Shown here piece after piece: positions 59,101 to 64,000 of a stretch of 64,000 bases of DNA. Each line of letters opens with the position of its first letter. Position 1 is the stretch's first letter. Below the pieces are notes generated by a model. The model was given only the letters and a program-made list of their open reading frames with translations, had not been told where the DNA came from and searched no databases. This stretch comes from Siphonodentalium dalli. Its lineage: Eukaryota > Mollusca > Scaphopoda > Gadilida > Siphonodentaliidae. The stretch lies in the NCBI GenBank assembly GCA_032622095.1, contig CP136061.1:89022983-89086982 (forward strand), given 5' to 3'. Made by a program: the position numbers and the translations under genes.

Positions 59101-59564
59101 TGAAAGGTTTAATTTTCAATTTTCAACATGGTACATATTTTTAATCACTATGAGAACCTAAGCACTTGCTATTGTCAGGTCCACCGGGCTCTTCTTAGAA
59201 ATGTGGATACCGGTAATATCCTTTGTCCTATTGGGGCAGTCACACCTCTATAGATCTTCAACGTAATAATGATCTTGGTTACAAATTGGATCTATTTTTG
59301 CTAAACCAATATCCTGCATAAATGTGTCTGTTTAAACCTTCTATTTTTATTTTTAATCTCCAGCTATACACAGTTGACCTGAACAATGCAGAGAGCTGTG
59401 CAGAGAAGTTCCGATCAAATACGAGGCTCGGACTTATTCTCTTTCTTGGGATTATAGCTGGAACATTGATGAAGAAGGAGGAAAAAATAGACACAACTGT
59501 GGAAGAAATTGACCCTCAAAATAAATTGGAACCTAAATTGAGAATGAATGCTGCAGCTAAATGA
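37735..59564 (+). CDS. COQ2: COQ2, mitochondrial 4-hydroxybenzoate polyprenyltransferase, complete gene with two alternative exons 4
   Basis: The exons are 37735-38134, 40290-40456, 42300-42507, then either 48089-48219 (4e) or 51623-51756 (4a), then 57631-57819 and 59364-59564. The products are 431 (4e) and 432 (4a) residues. The enzyme is a UbiA-family membrane prenyltransferase of the inner mitochondrial membrane; it attaches the polyprenyl tail to the benzoate ring in quinone synthesis. The first Asp-rich motif NDMWDKDYD is in exon 2. The second, YDTIY(A/S)HQDKYDD, is split between exons 4 and 5. The first ~120 residues are basic, variable and fit a mitochondrial targeting region. An in-frame TAG lies 6 bp before the chosen ATG. 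Splice phases agree for either exon 4. The pair of exons 4 is the signature of animals able to make rhodoquinone as well as ubiquinone. Confidence 0.96.
38212..39075 (+). mobile_element. hairpin MITE, CCCTTTGAGTGCC family, copy 2, carrying a nested element
   Basis: TTAACCCTTTGAGTGCCACG at the left and GGCACTCAAAGGGTTAA at the right, with one hairpin at 38954-39029. A TTAA-AGGTACTC element (38416-38892) is inserted within it. In COQ2 intron 1. Confidence 0.82.
38416..38892 (+). mobile_element. foldback element with TTAA-AGGTACTCAA ends, copy 1
   Basis: TTAA at both edges and inverted ends AGGTACTCAACCCG. The inverted arms extend some 170 bp inward with mismatches. Nested in the MITE at 38212-39075. 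Confidence 0.78.
39072..39339 (+). mobile_element. double-hairpin MITE, CCCTTTCATGA family, copy 4
   Basis: Begins at the TTAA that also ends the neighbouring CCCTTTGAGTGCC-family element, so the two are joined head to tail at one TTAA. In COQ2 intron 1. Confidence 0.78.
39690..39800 (+). repeat. fragment of the GCAGAATGAGGTCC MITE family
   Basis: Only the right palindrome arm and the family's right end are left. It runs up to the TTAA of the next MITE at 39802. Confidence 0.55.
39802..40265 (+). mobile_element. double-hairpin MITE, TTAA-CCCTTTACCCAACA family, copy 3
   Basis: TTAA-bounded copy in COQ2 intron 1, ending 25 bp before exon 2. The AT-rich spacer between the hairpins is enlarged by internal duplications of TTTTTAACA-type runs. 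Confidence 0.88.
40290..40456 (+). CDS. COQ2: COQ2 exon 2 (first Asp-rich motif)
   Basis: Encodes residues 134-189: [17 protein letters not shown], then [20 protein letters not shown] with the Mg-diphosphate-binding NDxxDxxxD motif. Acceptor CTCCCACAG, donor AAGCAG|GTGAGA, ending in phase 0. Confidence 0.97.
40512..40968 (+). mobile_element. hAT-like palindromic MITE, GCAGAATGAGGTCC family, copy in COQ2 intron 2
   Basis: Full two-palindrome structure, from GAGTTTAGTGTGCCTGTC to GACAGGCACCTTATTCTCAG, starting about 55 bp after the exon 2 donor. Confidence 0.7.
40998..41427 (+). mobile_element. hAT-like palindromic MITE, GCAGAATGAGGTCC family, CAGGCCTCAAAAT subtype
   Basis: Inverted ends CAGGCCTCAAAATATGGTGC and complement. 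Two palindromes. Immediately follows the previous copy. Confidence 0.72.
41475..41659 (+). mobile_element. mariner-like foldback MITE, shortened copy
   Basis: CAGTAATGCTATAAGTAATC to GGGCATTACTG, with the arm centres deleted. In COQ2 intron 2. Confidence 0.78.
41763..42000 (+). mobile_element. TTAA-ended repeat, CCCTTTCTATACTAAATGG family, copy at COQ2 exon 3
   Basis: Left end TTAACCATATCTATACTAAA, right end TAGTATAGAAAGGGTTAA. The right part has been amplified into the adjoining tandem array. Confidence 0.65.
41934..42275 (+). repeat. ~67-bp tandem repeat, five units, ending 25 bp before COQ2 exon 3
   Basis: Units start near 41934, 42001, 42069, 42137 and 42204. Each contains CTGAACATTTCCTATGGGAT and GATGCTTTAGTATAGAAA. 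The array derives from the right end of the preceding TTAA-ended repeat. Confidence 0.85.
42300..42507 (+). CDS. COQ2: COQ2 exon 3
   Basis: Encodes residues 190-258 plus one base. It starts [20 protein letters not shown] and ends [10 protein letters not shown], matching R-T-x-x-RP-(L/I)-A-x-G and YWPQLxLG of the family. Acceptor TTTAATTTCAG, donor CTTG|GTGAGT. A ~67-bp tandem repeat ends about 25 bp upstream. Confidence 0.97.
42654..42872 (+). mobile_element. hairpin MITE, CCCTTTGAGTGCC family, copy 3
   Basis: TTAACCCTTTTAGTGCCAGG to GGCACTGAAAGGGTTAA, one hairpin, T-rich spacer. In COQ2 intron 3, 150 bp after exon 3. Confidence 0.8.
43151..43545 (+). mobile_element. double-hairpin MITE, TTAA-CCCTTTACCCAACA family, copy 4
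   Basis: TTAA-bounded full-length copy in COQ2 intron 3, closely similar to the copies at 24059 and 55148. Confidence 0.88.
44007..44429 (+). mobile_element. foldback element with TTAA-AGGTACTCAA ends, copy 2
   Basis: TTAA|AGGTACTCAATCCGAT to ATCGGATTGAGTACCT|TTAA, with long inverted arms matching the copy at 38416. Confidence 0.78.
44627..45067 (+). mobile_element. hAT-like palindromic MITE with clear 8-bp target duplication
   Basis: Inverted ends CAAGCCTGCAAATAGTGTGT. Perfect 8-bp direct repeat GGCAGTTT at 44619-44626 and 45068-45075. This copy defines the family's boundaries and its hAT-type duplication length. Confidence 0.88.
45274..45690 (+). mobile_element. hAT-like palindromic MITE, GCAGAATGAGGTCC family, copy in COQ2 intron 3
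   Basis: Two palindromes and the family spacer; left outer end begins near TATAGTGTATCTGACATTTG. Confidence 0.65.
45776..46251 (-). mobile_element. double-hairpin MITE, TTAA-CCCTTTACCCAACA family, copy 5
   Basis: TTAA-bounded copy in COQ2 intron 3. It abuts a second MITE of the CCCTTTCATGA family on its right side, sharing the TTAA. Confidence 0.87.
46252..46458 (+). mobile_element. double-hairpin MITE, CCCTTTCATGA family, copy 5 (left end missing)
   Basis: The right end CATGGAAGGGTTAC and both hairpins are present. The first ~45 bp are missing where the copy meets the TTAA of the element at 45776-46251. Confidence 0.68.
46602..46790 (+). mobile_element. CCCTTTCTATACTAAATGG-family repeat, truncated copy
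   Basis: Starts TTAACCCTATCTAAACTAAT and follows the family to about 46770. The right end is lost. Confidence 0.5.
46834..47233 (-). mobile_element. double-hairpin MITE, TTAA-CCCTTTACCCAACA family, copy 6
   Basis: TTAA-bounded copy in COQ2 intron 3, upstream of exon 4e. It is flanked by a 24-bp direct duplication (46814-46837 and 47230-47253) that begins and ends with TTAA. Confidence 0.9.
48089..48219 (+). CDS. COQ2: COQ2 alternative exon 4e (rhodoquinone-type)
   Basis: Encodes 44 residues beginning [20 protein letters not shown] and ending [10 protein letters not shown]. About 20 of 44 positions equal those of exon 4a. At the two diagnostic sites it has Leu262 (TLN instead of TFN) and Ser300 (YSHQ instead of YAHQ). 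Acceptor ACGTTTTGCAG, donor CATCAG|GTAGCC. It starts in phase 1 and ends in phase 0, the same as 4a, so either joins exons 3 and 5 in frame. The frame is uninterrupted and the active-site residues YDTIY are kept, so it is not a decayed duplicate. Confidence 0.92.
48649..48861 (+). mobile_element. mariner-like foldback MITE, copy after COQ2 exon 4e
   Basis: TA-flanked, same ends (CAGTAATTCCCTAAGTAATC) and long arms. Lies 430 bp downstream of exon 4e. Confidence 0.85.
49153..49327 (+). mobile_element. CCCTTTCTATACTAAATGG-family repeat, short copy
   Basis: TTAACCCTTTCTATACTAAA to TTTAGTATAGAAAGGGTTAA: both ends intact, interior deleted. In the intron between COQ2 exons 4e and 4a. Confidence 0.75.
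49690..50180 (-). repeat. tandem-motif repeat with two ~180-bp units
   Basis: TACCTTCATGGTGTAATCA and CAACATGTATATAGATGA occur twice ~190 bp apart. Same family as 17757-18480. In the intron between COQ2 exons 4e and 4a. Confidence 0.6.
50218..50372 (+). repeat. GCAGAATGAGGTCC MITE fragment
   Basis: One diverged palindrome (GGAGGGTTAATTTAGTGG arms) with part of the spacer (TATATACCCTAATTTGCAG). Confidence 0.5.
51048..51262 (+). mobile_element. double-hairpin MITE, CCCTTTCATGA family, copy 6 (truncated)
   Basis: Left TTAACCCTTTCATGAGG is present. The hairpins are shortened and the copy stops inside the AAATTTCAGG segment. In the intron between COQ2 exons 4e and 4a. Confidence 0.7.
51348..51498 (+). 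mobile_element. 151-bp solo-palindrome hAT-like MITE next to COQ2 exon 4a
   Basis: The whole element is one inverted repeat with ends CAAGCCTTGAAATAGCGTGT. An 8-bp direct repeat CAGCCTGC flanks it (51340-51347 and 51499-51506). It would form a long hairpin in the pre-mRNA, 125 bp before exon 4a. Confidence 0.85.
51623..51756 (+). CDS. COQ2: COQ2 alternative exon 4a (canonical ubiquinone-type)
   Basis: Encodes 45 residues beginning [20 protein letters not shown] and ending [11 protein letters not shown], closely matching the single exon of mammals ([18 protein letters not shown]). It carries Phe262 and Ala301. Acceptor TTTTTTGATAG, donor CACCAA|GTGAGT. A 151-bp palindromic MITE lies 125 bp upstream, and a double-hairpin MITE begins 59 bp downstream. 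Confidence 0.95.
51815..52225 (-). mobile_element. double-hairpin MITE, TTAA-CCCTTTACCCAACA family, copy 7
   Basis: TTAA-bounded copy starting 59 bp after the donor of COQ2 exon 4a. Hairpins at about 51840-51915 and 52000-52079. Confidence 0.88.
52300..52680 (+). mobile_element. hAT-like palindromic MITE, GCAGAATGAGGTCC family, copy after COQ2 exon 4a
   Basis: Starts CAAGCCTGATTATAGTGTGT. First palindrome intact (52330-52420), second reduced. Confidence 0.65.
52700..53915. other. COQ2 intron after exon 4a, unannotated part
   Basis: Contains phrases like CGTCCATCTGGGCGAATATC and TTTGGTATGGATG seen in diverged invertebrate repeats. No boundaries or coding exon found. Confidence 0.4.
53920..55031 (-). 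mobile_element. double-hairpin MITE, CCCTTTCATGA family, copy 7, split by a nested repeat
   Basis: The left part, about 53920-54028, stops after GGCCTAACACTTTTTA. The right part resumes at about 54897 with TTTTATCTTGTAAGCCAGTG and ends CATGAAAGGGTTAA. About 870 bp of an unrelated repeat lies between. Confidence 0.7.
54029..54896 (-). repeat. nested repeat with TACCCCCACT ends and internal ~130-170-bp tandem motifs
   Basis: Near the ends TACCCCCACT (left) and its complement AGTGGGGGTA at about 54861 (right) form a short inverted repeat. Inside are repeated phrases resembling TTTTCGACTTAGAAAATT and GTTTCCGGATGAT. The same phrases occur on the other strand at 17757-18440. Confidence 0.55.
55148..55547 (+). 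mobile_element. double-hairpin MITE, TTAA-CCCTTTACCCAACA family, copy 8
   Basis: TTAA-bounded full-length copy in the COQ2 intron between exons 4a and 5. Confidence 0.88.
55931..56633 (+). mobile_element. TTAA-bounded element with CCCTTTGAACCC ends and an internal duplication
   Basis: Left TTAATCCTTTGAACTCTGACG, right GGGTTCAAAGGGTTAA. Inside are two diverged ~180-bp direct repeats, each containing GAAGAAACAGACCC and GCAAAGTAGAAG. No hairpin core. Confidence 0.65.
56630..56860 (+). mobile_element. CCCTTTCTATACTAAATGG-family repeat, copy without the first bases
   Basis: Begins at the TTAA ending the element at 55931-56633 and continues ATGGATTCTCCCATTTAGTT with the family interior, including a TTGTTGAA inverted segment. 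Confidence 0.5.
57631..57819 (+). CDS. COQ2: COQ2 exon 5
   Basis: Exactly 63 codons, starting [19 protein letters not shown], which completes the second Asp-rich motif, and ending TSAHIAHQ. Acceptor AATATTTCAG, donor CATCAG|GTGGGT. Its first bases GATAAA give an immediate stop if exon 3 is spliced to it directly. Confidence 0.96.
57920..58180 (+). mobile_element. copy of the GGCTGGTCCCTG hAT-like family, left end lost
   Basis: Shares TTTCAAATTGGAAGAAGTCA, CTTCTGTGATCCAACAAGTA and the right end GGCTGGTCCCTG with the copy at 9785. Begins ~100 bp after COQ2 exon 5. Confidence 0.6.
58227..58942 (+). mobile_element. double-hairpin MITE, CCCTTTCATGA family, copy 8, interrupted by a hAT-like element
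   Basis: Left TTAACCCTTTCATGACGGG, one hairpin, then CATGGAAGG interrupted at 58386-58930 and resumed as ATGGAAGGGCTAA. The interruption defines the host element's right end exactly. Confidence 0.75.
58386..58930 (+). mobile_element. hAT-like non-autonomous element with CAGGGACCAGCC ends and 8-bp target duplication
   Basis: Inverted ends CAGGGACCAGCC and GGCTGGTCCCTG. Perfect 8-bp duplication ATGGAAGG at 58378-58385 and 58931-58938. It contains a foldback near 58620-58690 and no transposase. It is nested in a MITE copy. Confidence 0.85.
58945..59112 (+). mobile_element. CCCTTTCATGA-family MITE remnant
   Basis: Two shortened hairpins followed by the family's right end (CAGGAAGCTCCAGTCATGAA then AGGTTTAA). 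The left end is lost. Confidence 0.6.
59364..59564 (+). CDS. COQ2: COQ2 exon 6 (C terminus and stop)
   Basis: Encodes 66 residues: [20 protein letters not shown], then [15 protein letters not shown] (the last membrane helix), then a charged tail. TGA stop at 59562-59564. Acceptor TTAATCTCCAG. No clear AATAAA follows closely, so the 3' end is unresolved. Confidence 0.94.
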   Translation, partial: LYTVDLNNAESCAEKFRSNTRLGLILFLGIIAGTLMKKEEKIDTTVEEIDPQNKLEPKLRMNAAAK

Positions 59565-59871
59565 GTGGCATGTGCTACCTTTGTTAGAATGCCTCGTAAT
59601 CTGATTGGTCGAGCTTCAAGGGTGATATGAGGTCAAATTATAATGATTTATTTTTTTGGCTTTGCATGCTTTCTTTAAATACATGATTATAATGCTGGCC
59701 AACCAGGTTGACCAATGAGAATACATGATTATCGAGCTGGCCTACTAGATTGACCAATGAGAATGGCGATCTACTAACAGGAGATGAGCGGATATTAGGT
59801 TCACCTTCTTTAACACCGACCTCATATTGGAAGCCCCAGGGGGAATATGGGTTCGATATATGCTATGTTAT

Positions 59872-60278
59872 GGAAGTGGTAGCCCAGTGGTTAGTGTCGG
59901 ACTTGTAATGGTGTTACTGCACCGGCGTGAGTTCGCGAACCGGCCAGTGGACTCTCGTCTCCACAACAGTGGCTTGGGCAGATTAGGCGGTGTGTGTGCT
60001 ATATATAGCCACACGCCGTTTCAAATCTCGTGCCGGGTTGTGACACTTGGGCAAGGTCACTTGTACTGTGCTCGCTTTATCGTACCTAGACGAGAAATAG
60101 GGACCTGGTTGTTGGGTAAGTGTAAGCCAAGAGCAATCTTGTGAAGCGCCATTATGGCAGCATGCATTTATGGATTACTCATCATGGCATTACTCAACAG
60201 CTGGGGTAATAATGTGAAGCGCTTAGGGCCCTCGCGGGGATACGCGCTATATAAGCTCCATCGTTATTATTATCATCT
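59872..60278 (+). mobile_element. tRNA-derived SINE
   Basis: The A-box-like TGGTAGCCCAGTGGTTAG and B-box-like GAGTTCGCGAACC are ~50 bp apart. A central domain with CACTTGGGCAAGGTCACTT follows, then a LINE-type tail CGCGCTATATAAGCTCC with (TTA)n. Between COQ2 and COG5. Confidence 0.7.
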
Positions 60279-60923
60279 TGTTATTTTCTTAGAACTATTT
60301 TGCCTCAAGGATATTTACAGTGTATTTGGGCGCCAAGAACAGGTATATATATCGGAAATAATCTTCCATGAATTTAATTTTAAAACATAGTACCCGGTAC
60401 CAAAACATGTATCTGATATAACTGAGGAATTCTAAAGATGCATTATTAACTATCAAACTCAATCTGCTACCTTACTTCTGGTGATGAGCCATTTACTGAT
60501 GTGTTGACGGTCTATGTCCATGTCGCGTCACAGTGATATTACATATCTTAATAGCCATTGACTGCACATTTAGTTTACCTGATTCTAATCAACTTTGTAC
60601 CTATAATTCAAGTTCTCACCTGGAAAGCATGATAAAACCGTTTACAGGACTCTTAGTTGCTGGGTATGGTGTCATGTGAGCCTCAGCTATATCACATGAC
60701 ACCATATATAGTAACAAATTGCCCTGTAACTTTTTCAATTTTCAGTTGGAATACTTTGATCCTTAATGGAACGGTGAAGTTGTAGCTGAGCCAAATTAAA
60801 ATGATTCATGGAGAGTGATTTAAAAGACATTCATGGAAAATAAGGACAATATTTATGGAGAATGATTGACAAGAAAATTCTTTGACATTTTTATCTCCCA
60901 TTATTTTATAATAAATAAATATA

Positions 60924-60929
60924 TTTATT
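60924..60929 (-). terminator. candidate COG5 polyadenylation signal
   Basis: AATAAA on the minus strand, about 115 bp downstream of the COG5 stop, in an AT-rich stretch that also contains AATAAA on the plus strand. It is the only close canonical signal. Confidence 0.5.
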
Positions 60930-61044
60930 ATTACATATAAAACATTTTTATCATAAAGCCACATTCAGACGTTCCCAGACATACATCACTGAATTATCGT
61001 ACAGCCACGTTTCACACATTCCCAGACATACATCACTGGATTTA

Positions 61045-61156
61045 TCATGACTGCTGTAATCCCTTCTGTAGAATTTCTAGCATCACGGGGTATATAGGAT
61101 CAAACTCCTTCCCTTGTCTTGATTTTACGCCTTTCACATAAGCTTCTAATGATCCT
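61045..61156 (-). CDS. COG5: COG5 last exon
   Basis: One base completing a Lys codon, then 36 codons and TGA. The acceptor is CTATTTGCAG. The GKEFDPIYPVM motif is diagnostic of the COG5 C terminus. Confidence 0.9.
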
Positions 61157-62182
61157 CTGCAAATAGAAAGTCAGTATTTACAGCACAAAGCCTGGATATA
61201 GTGCGTCGGACATTTGCAGAATGAGGTCCTCAGAGGGTGAATTTAGTGATGCTATCATCACCAAATTCACCCTCTGGTAACCTCATTCTGCTTGTCCTCA
61301 AATGCTATGGTTGACCTGGGATCAGAATGAAGTTCCCCAGTTAAAGTTGGCGATGTTCACCTATTAGTCACCTTGATTATGCATTTTTATTTTATCTCAT
61401 GAAAATTAGGTGATATAGAAACTGAAATGAAGTGAAATAACTAGGGAAATAATGTGTTCTTAGGCATCTCCGTCGTCACTGAAATTTTCTTTTAAAAAAC
61501 CTCGTCATACATTTTTTTCTCAGGCATCTCCCTCATCACTGATATTTTCTTTTAAAAAGCCTTGTCATACATTTTTTTCTCAAATATTGTTAGAAATATT
61601 GGATTAGAACATAGAAAAAGAACTTTTGTTTGTTTCTGGAATGTTTTCCAGATTTTTTGAAAAATATAAACACATATATTTTATTTAATGGCCTAACTCG
61701 CCAATCAACAGCAGATTTTACCGCTTGGGAGAGATTAAAAAAAAGGCAAAAAAATCCAACTCTTGGTAGTTTCTATTCACACTGTCACTACGTTAACCCT
61801 TCAACGACTGGAGCTTCCTAAAATGTTTTGAAAATCCTATGCAAATGCATTCTCTTATATATGCGAGTCTCCCACAGGGAGCCTCACACAAGAGAATGCA
61901 TTGGCCTAACAATATATTCCTTGTCCTTGTAAGCCAGCACATTCTCTTATATATGTGAGGCTCCCTATGGGAGACTCGCATATATGAGAATGCACTGGCA
62001 CATGATCTTTAATGCTTCACCAGCGCAGCTCCCATCATGACAGGGTTAGGCCACAATAAATCCAAGGCAGATTAAACCCTGTGGTTATCATACTGTACTT
62101 ACTTAATGAGTGAGAGTCGGTCCTTTTCAGATTCGTGGTTGTCAATCCACTGAGAATATCTGATAACTGACCAATCGAATGC
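61045..62182 (-). CDS. COG5: COG5, conserved oligomeric Golgi complex subunit 5, last two coding exons (partial)
   Basis: The exons are 62182-62103 and 61156-61045, with the TGA stop at 61047-61045. Together they encode about 62 residues: AFDWSVIRYSQWIDNHESEK, then DRLSLIKGSLEAYVKGVKSR, then QGKEFDPIYPVMLEILQKGL and QQS. This matches the extreme C terminus of animal COG5 (RFSQWLDxHPSEKDRL... GKEFxPxYPIM...LLQK). COG5 is a peripheral Golgi protein of the COG lobe B tethering complex for intra-Golgi retrograde vesicles. The upstream exons must lie beyond 64000. The gene converges on COQ2. Confidence 0.9.
61190..61430 (+). mobile_element. GCAGAATGAGGTCC MITE, right part missing
   Basis: Begins AAGCCTGGATATAGTGCGTC. 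One palindrome (61220-61295), then the spacer. It starts 35 bp beyond the last COG5 acceptor. Confidence 0.6.
61793..62048 (-). mobile_element. double-hairpin MITE, CCCTTTCATGA family, copy 9
   Basis: Ends TTAACCCTTCAACGACTGG and CATGACAGGGTTAG, with hairpins at about 61835-61903 and 61930-62000. Lies in the last COG5 intron. Confidence 0.75.
62103..62182 (-). CDS. COG5: COG5 penultimate exon
   Basis: 26 codons plus two bases. Acceptor TCCATTGTAG, donor ATTAA|GTAAGT. It joins in frame to the last exon to give LIKGSLEAYV. Confidence 0.88.
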
Positions 62183-62266
62183 CTACAATGGAAATAAAAT
62201 GGATGAGTATTTTATGGAAAAAAAACTAAAATGTTTTCCTCAGGCCTCTTTTGCACTCACCTTAGT

Positions 62267-62645
62267 TTAACCCTTTACCCAACAAACCGGCCAAAACCGG
62301 CCAAATAAAGCTTCAACAGCCTAAAATATCTTCGGTCTGTCTCAATAGAACCATACAAATATGGATATCATTGGAACCGGCTCCTTGACCACATTGTGAT
62401 AGTTACAGTTATGCCCTGTGCCAATGCATTCTCTTATATATGCGAGTCGACCATATGTCGCCTCGCATATATAAGAGAATGCATTGGCCTAAAAAAAATC
62501 TTTTTTTAACACTTTTTACCATTTTTTCTTACATTCTTTAACAATTTTATTATTTTTAATGTGTTAAGCCAATGCATTCTCTTATATATGCGAGGCGACC
62601 TATGGTCGACTCGCATATATAAGAGAATGCATTGGCACAGGTTAA
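62267..62645 (+). mobile_element. double-hairpin MITE, TTAA-CCCTTTACCCAACA family, copy 9 (right end damaged)
   Basis: The left TTAA and terminal repeat are intact. The right terminal repeat is lost: sequence runs from the second hairpin (GGCACAG) straight into GTTAA. In a COG5 intron, 85 bp from the penultimate exon. Confidence 0.82.
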
Positions 62646-63427
62646 AGGAATTAGTCTCTCAAATTTTTTTATTTTTTTTATCGTCATAATACTAATAATA
62701 TATGTCTAACAGACCCATTTCGCCAAGAAAATTCAAAATCGAGCAGATAGTATTTATATTATTATGATATTAAACAAATCGCGGAAATATCCGAAGTCAG
62801 TCAAGTGAGTGCGATCACATGACCATAACGCGGTCACATGACCGATCATGTGCATCGATGCTTACCGATGACAGCGGTGGGTGGAGCTTGAAATAATTCC
62901 GCCAATCGCGTAACGAGTTGATAAATTACGCTGGATAATTACCTAAGCCTTTACGATAAATAGCGATCACGGAATAAAACTGTTTGAATGTGCTGAATGG
63001 CTTTGCTAGTATGTGGATTATATAACGAATAATGATGGCTAAAATGCACTTTGATGCGATAAAATTATTTGAAATGAGATTAATTTATGCAGAAATGCAA
63101 TGAGCGAGCCGAATTTCGTGCGAAACTAATTTAACTGTTTCTGAAAGAATACAAGTTAAGCCATATACCGGTACTTCATTCTTCGTTGTATGGTACCAAT
63201 TTCGGAAGCTAGTTTACACATTAGTGTCATCCAGTTGTGCGCTATATGCGTACAATTAAATACAAATGGGTGTGATTAAAAAGGTGGTAGTTATTGTACT
63301 AGTACATGTATCATGATGGCTTAATTTCGTCATAATAATGTTCCTGTCTGTTTCTTCACACGAAACATTTTGTGTGGAGAAGTGCACGACTGAACAGCTT
63401 GCTAAAATCCTTCCAGTCAAGATCGAT

Positions 63428-63720
63428 AATAGGGGTGTAACGATATGGGGTATAGGGTGTATCGATGTTTATCGCGATACAGAGGTCACGATACGATACG
63501 TATTGCGATTTTACTTCCCTAAAATTATAGCGATATTGCCGAGTCTTCATACGGACTTTATATACACTGATATACGGTATAACGACAGGCGGGTATATGT
63601 GCTTGCATGGCTACAGGTAGGCCTACATGAACTCGCTAAGATGAGTGTACTAGATGTTCATCTAAAATGTTTGTTGTTGCAACTTGTATTGTATTGTAAA
63701 AAAAAATAATTAAAGCCTCG
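63428..63720 (+). repeat. possible hAT-type element start (AGGGGTGTAACGATA)
   Basis: GGGGTGTAACGATA, followed by repeated CGATACGATACG motifs, resembles the subterminal structure of many hAT elements. A similar CGTGATACGATACG cluster lies at 22170-22215. The other end was not identified. Confidence 0.35.
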
Positions 63721-64000
63721 TCGATGTATCGACTATCAGTGATATCCCATCGGACCGGAAAGCATAAAGATGCCGACATTGAGCCCATAATAAAAAGATT
63801 GTTGCACTGCATTGTCTGAATAAATTTAATTAGAGAGTACAAACACTACCTGTTGACCAATGAGGAACGTCGTCTCTGAAAATCTCTCAATCAGTGTCAC
63901 GAGATTGACAGTTAAATGGGAGGGGCTTTATATTAATTATTCATGTCAAGTTGTCAACTTTATAATGTGAACTGGGGGGGGGGGGGGGGTACATTTCTGT

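Larger units (their letters stand above)
62183..64000. other. COG5 intron, to window edge
   Basis: Besides the MITE at 62267 and a possible hAT start at 63428, no COG5 exon was found. A G run at 63977-63988 may be an assembly weak point. Confidence 0.5.

Noticed and set aside
59827-60144. 105-residue open frame between COQ2 and COG5
   Set aside because: It spans a tRNA-derived SINE; no conserved protein features.
63840-63905. Possible COG5 exon on the minus strand ending ACAG|GTAGTG
   Set aside because: The short frame (IERFSETTFLIGQQ) does not fit the COG5 sequence expected before the penultimate exon, and the acceptor is unclear.

Overview
This is eukaryotic nuclear DNA, most probably from a bivalve mollusc or another lophotrochozoan. 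Genes are split into short exons with GT-AG introns of 0.3 to 14 kb, and introns and intergenic DNA are packed with AT-rich palindromic MITEs and minisatellites. I saw no prokaryotic operon structure and no intact transposase or reverse transcriptase frame. Three conserved animal genes could be assembled exon by exon, with splice phases agreeing at every junction. The species itself cannot be read from the sequence.

Layout. (1) 1.9-30.9 kb, minus strand: a complete 13-exon DSTYK gene (dual serine/threonine and tyrosine kinase), 944 residues. (2) 37.7-59.6 kb, plus strand: a complete COQ2 gene (4-hydroxybenzoate polyprenyltransferase of quinone synthesis). It has two homologous, tandem versions of its fourth exon. 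(3) 61.0-62.2 kb, minus strand: the last two exons of COG5 (Golgi-tethering complex). The rest of COG5 lies beyond the right edge. DSTYK and COQ2 are head to head about 6.8 kb apart; COQ2 and COG5 converge tail to tail 1.5 kb apart.

The main biological result is the COQ2 exon pair. Exon 4a (51623-51756) carries the usual animal sequence with Phe262 and Ala301. Exon 4e (48089-48219) carries Leu262 and Ser300 at the matching positions. These are the changes that, as I recall the literature, mark the coq-2e splice form needed for rhodoquinone in nematodes and other facultatively anaerobic animals. Using both exons, or neither, creates an immediate stop, so only the two single-exon products make sense. 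The locus therefore appears to encode a ubiquinone/rhodoquinone switch by alternative splicing.

The repeat landscape is unusual. A double-hairpin core of about 70 bp per hairpin occurs in about 40 copies, inside at least four MITE families whose terminal repeats differ. Several families end in TTAA-CCCTTT and look piggyBac-mobilised. Others have 8-bp target duplications and CA...TG or TAGAG ends (hAT-like), or TA duplications with CAGTAATGC ends (mariner-like). A retroposon with a U4 snRNA head joined to a U2 snRNA head, with poly(A) and a 17-bp target duplication, sits inside one hAT-like element. A 31-bp minisatellite in DSTYK intron 11 appears to be an amplified hAT-type terminal repeat. 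DSTYK intron 1 contains an 11-bp and a 32-bp satellite that share sequence.
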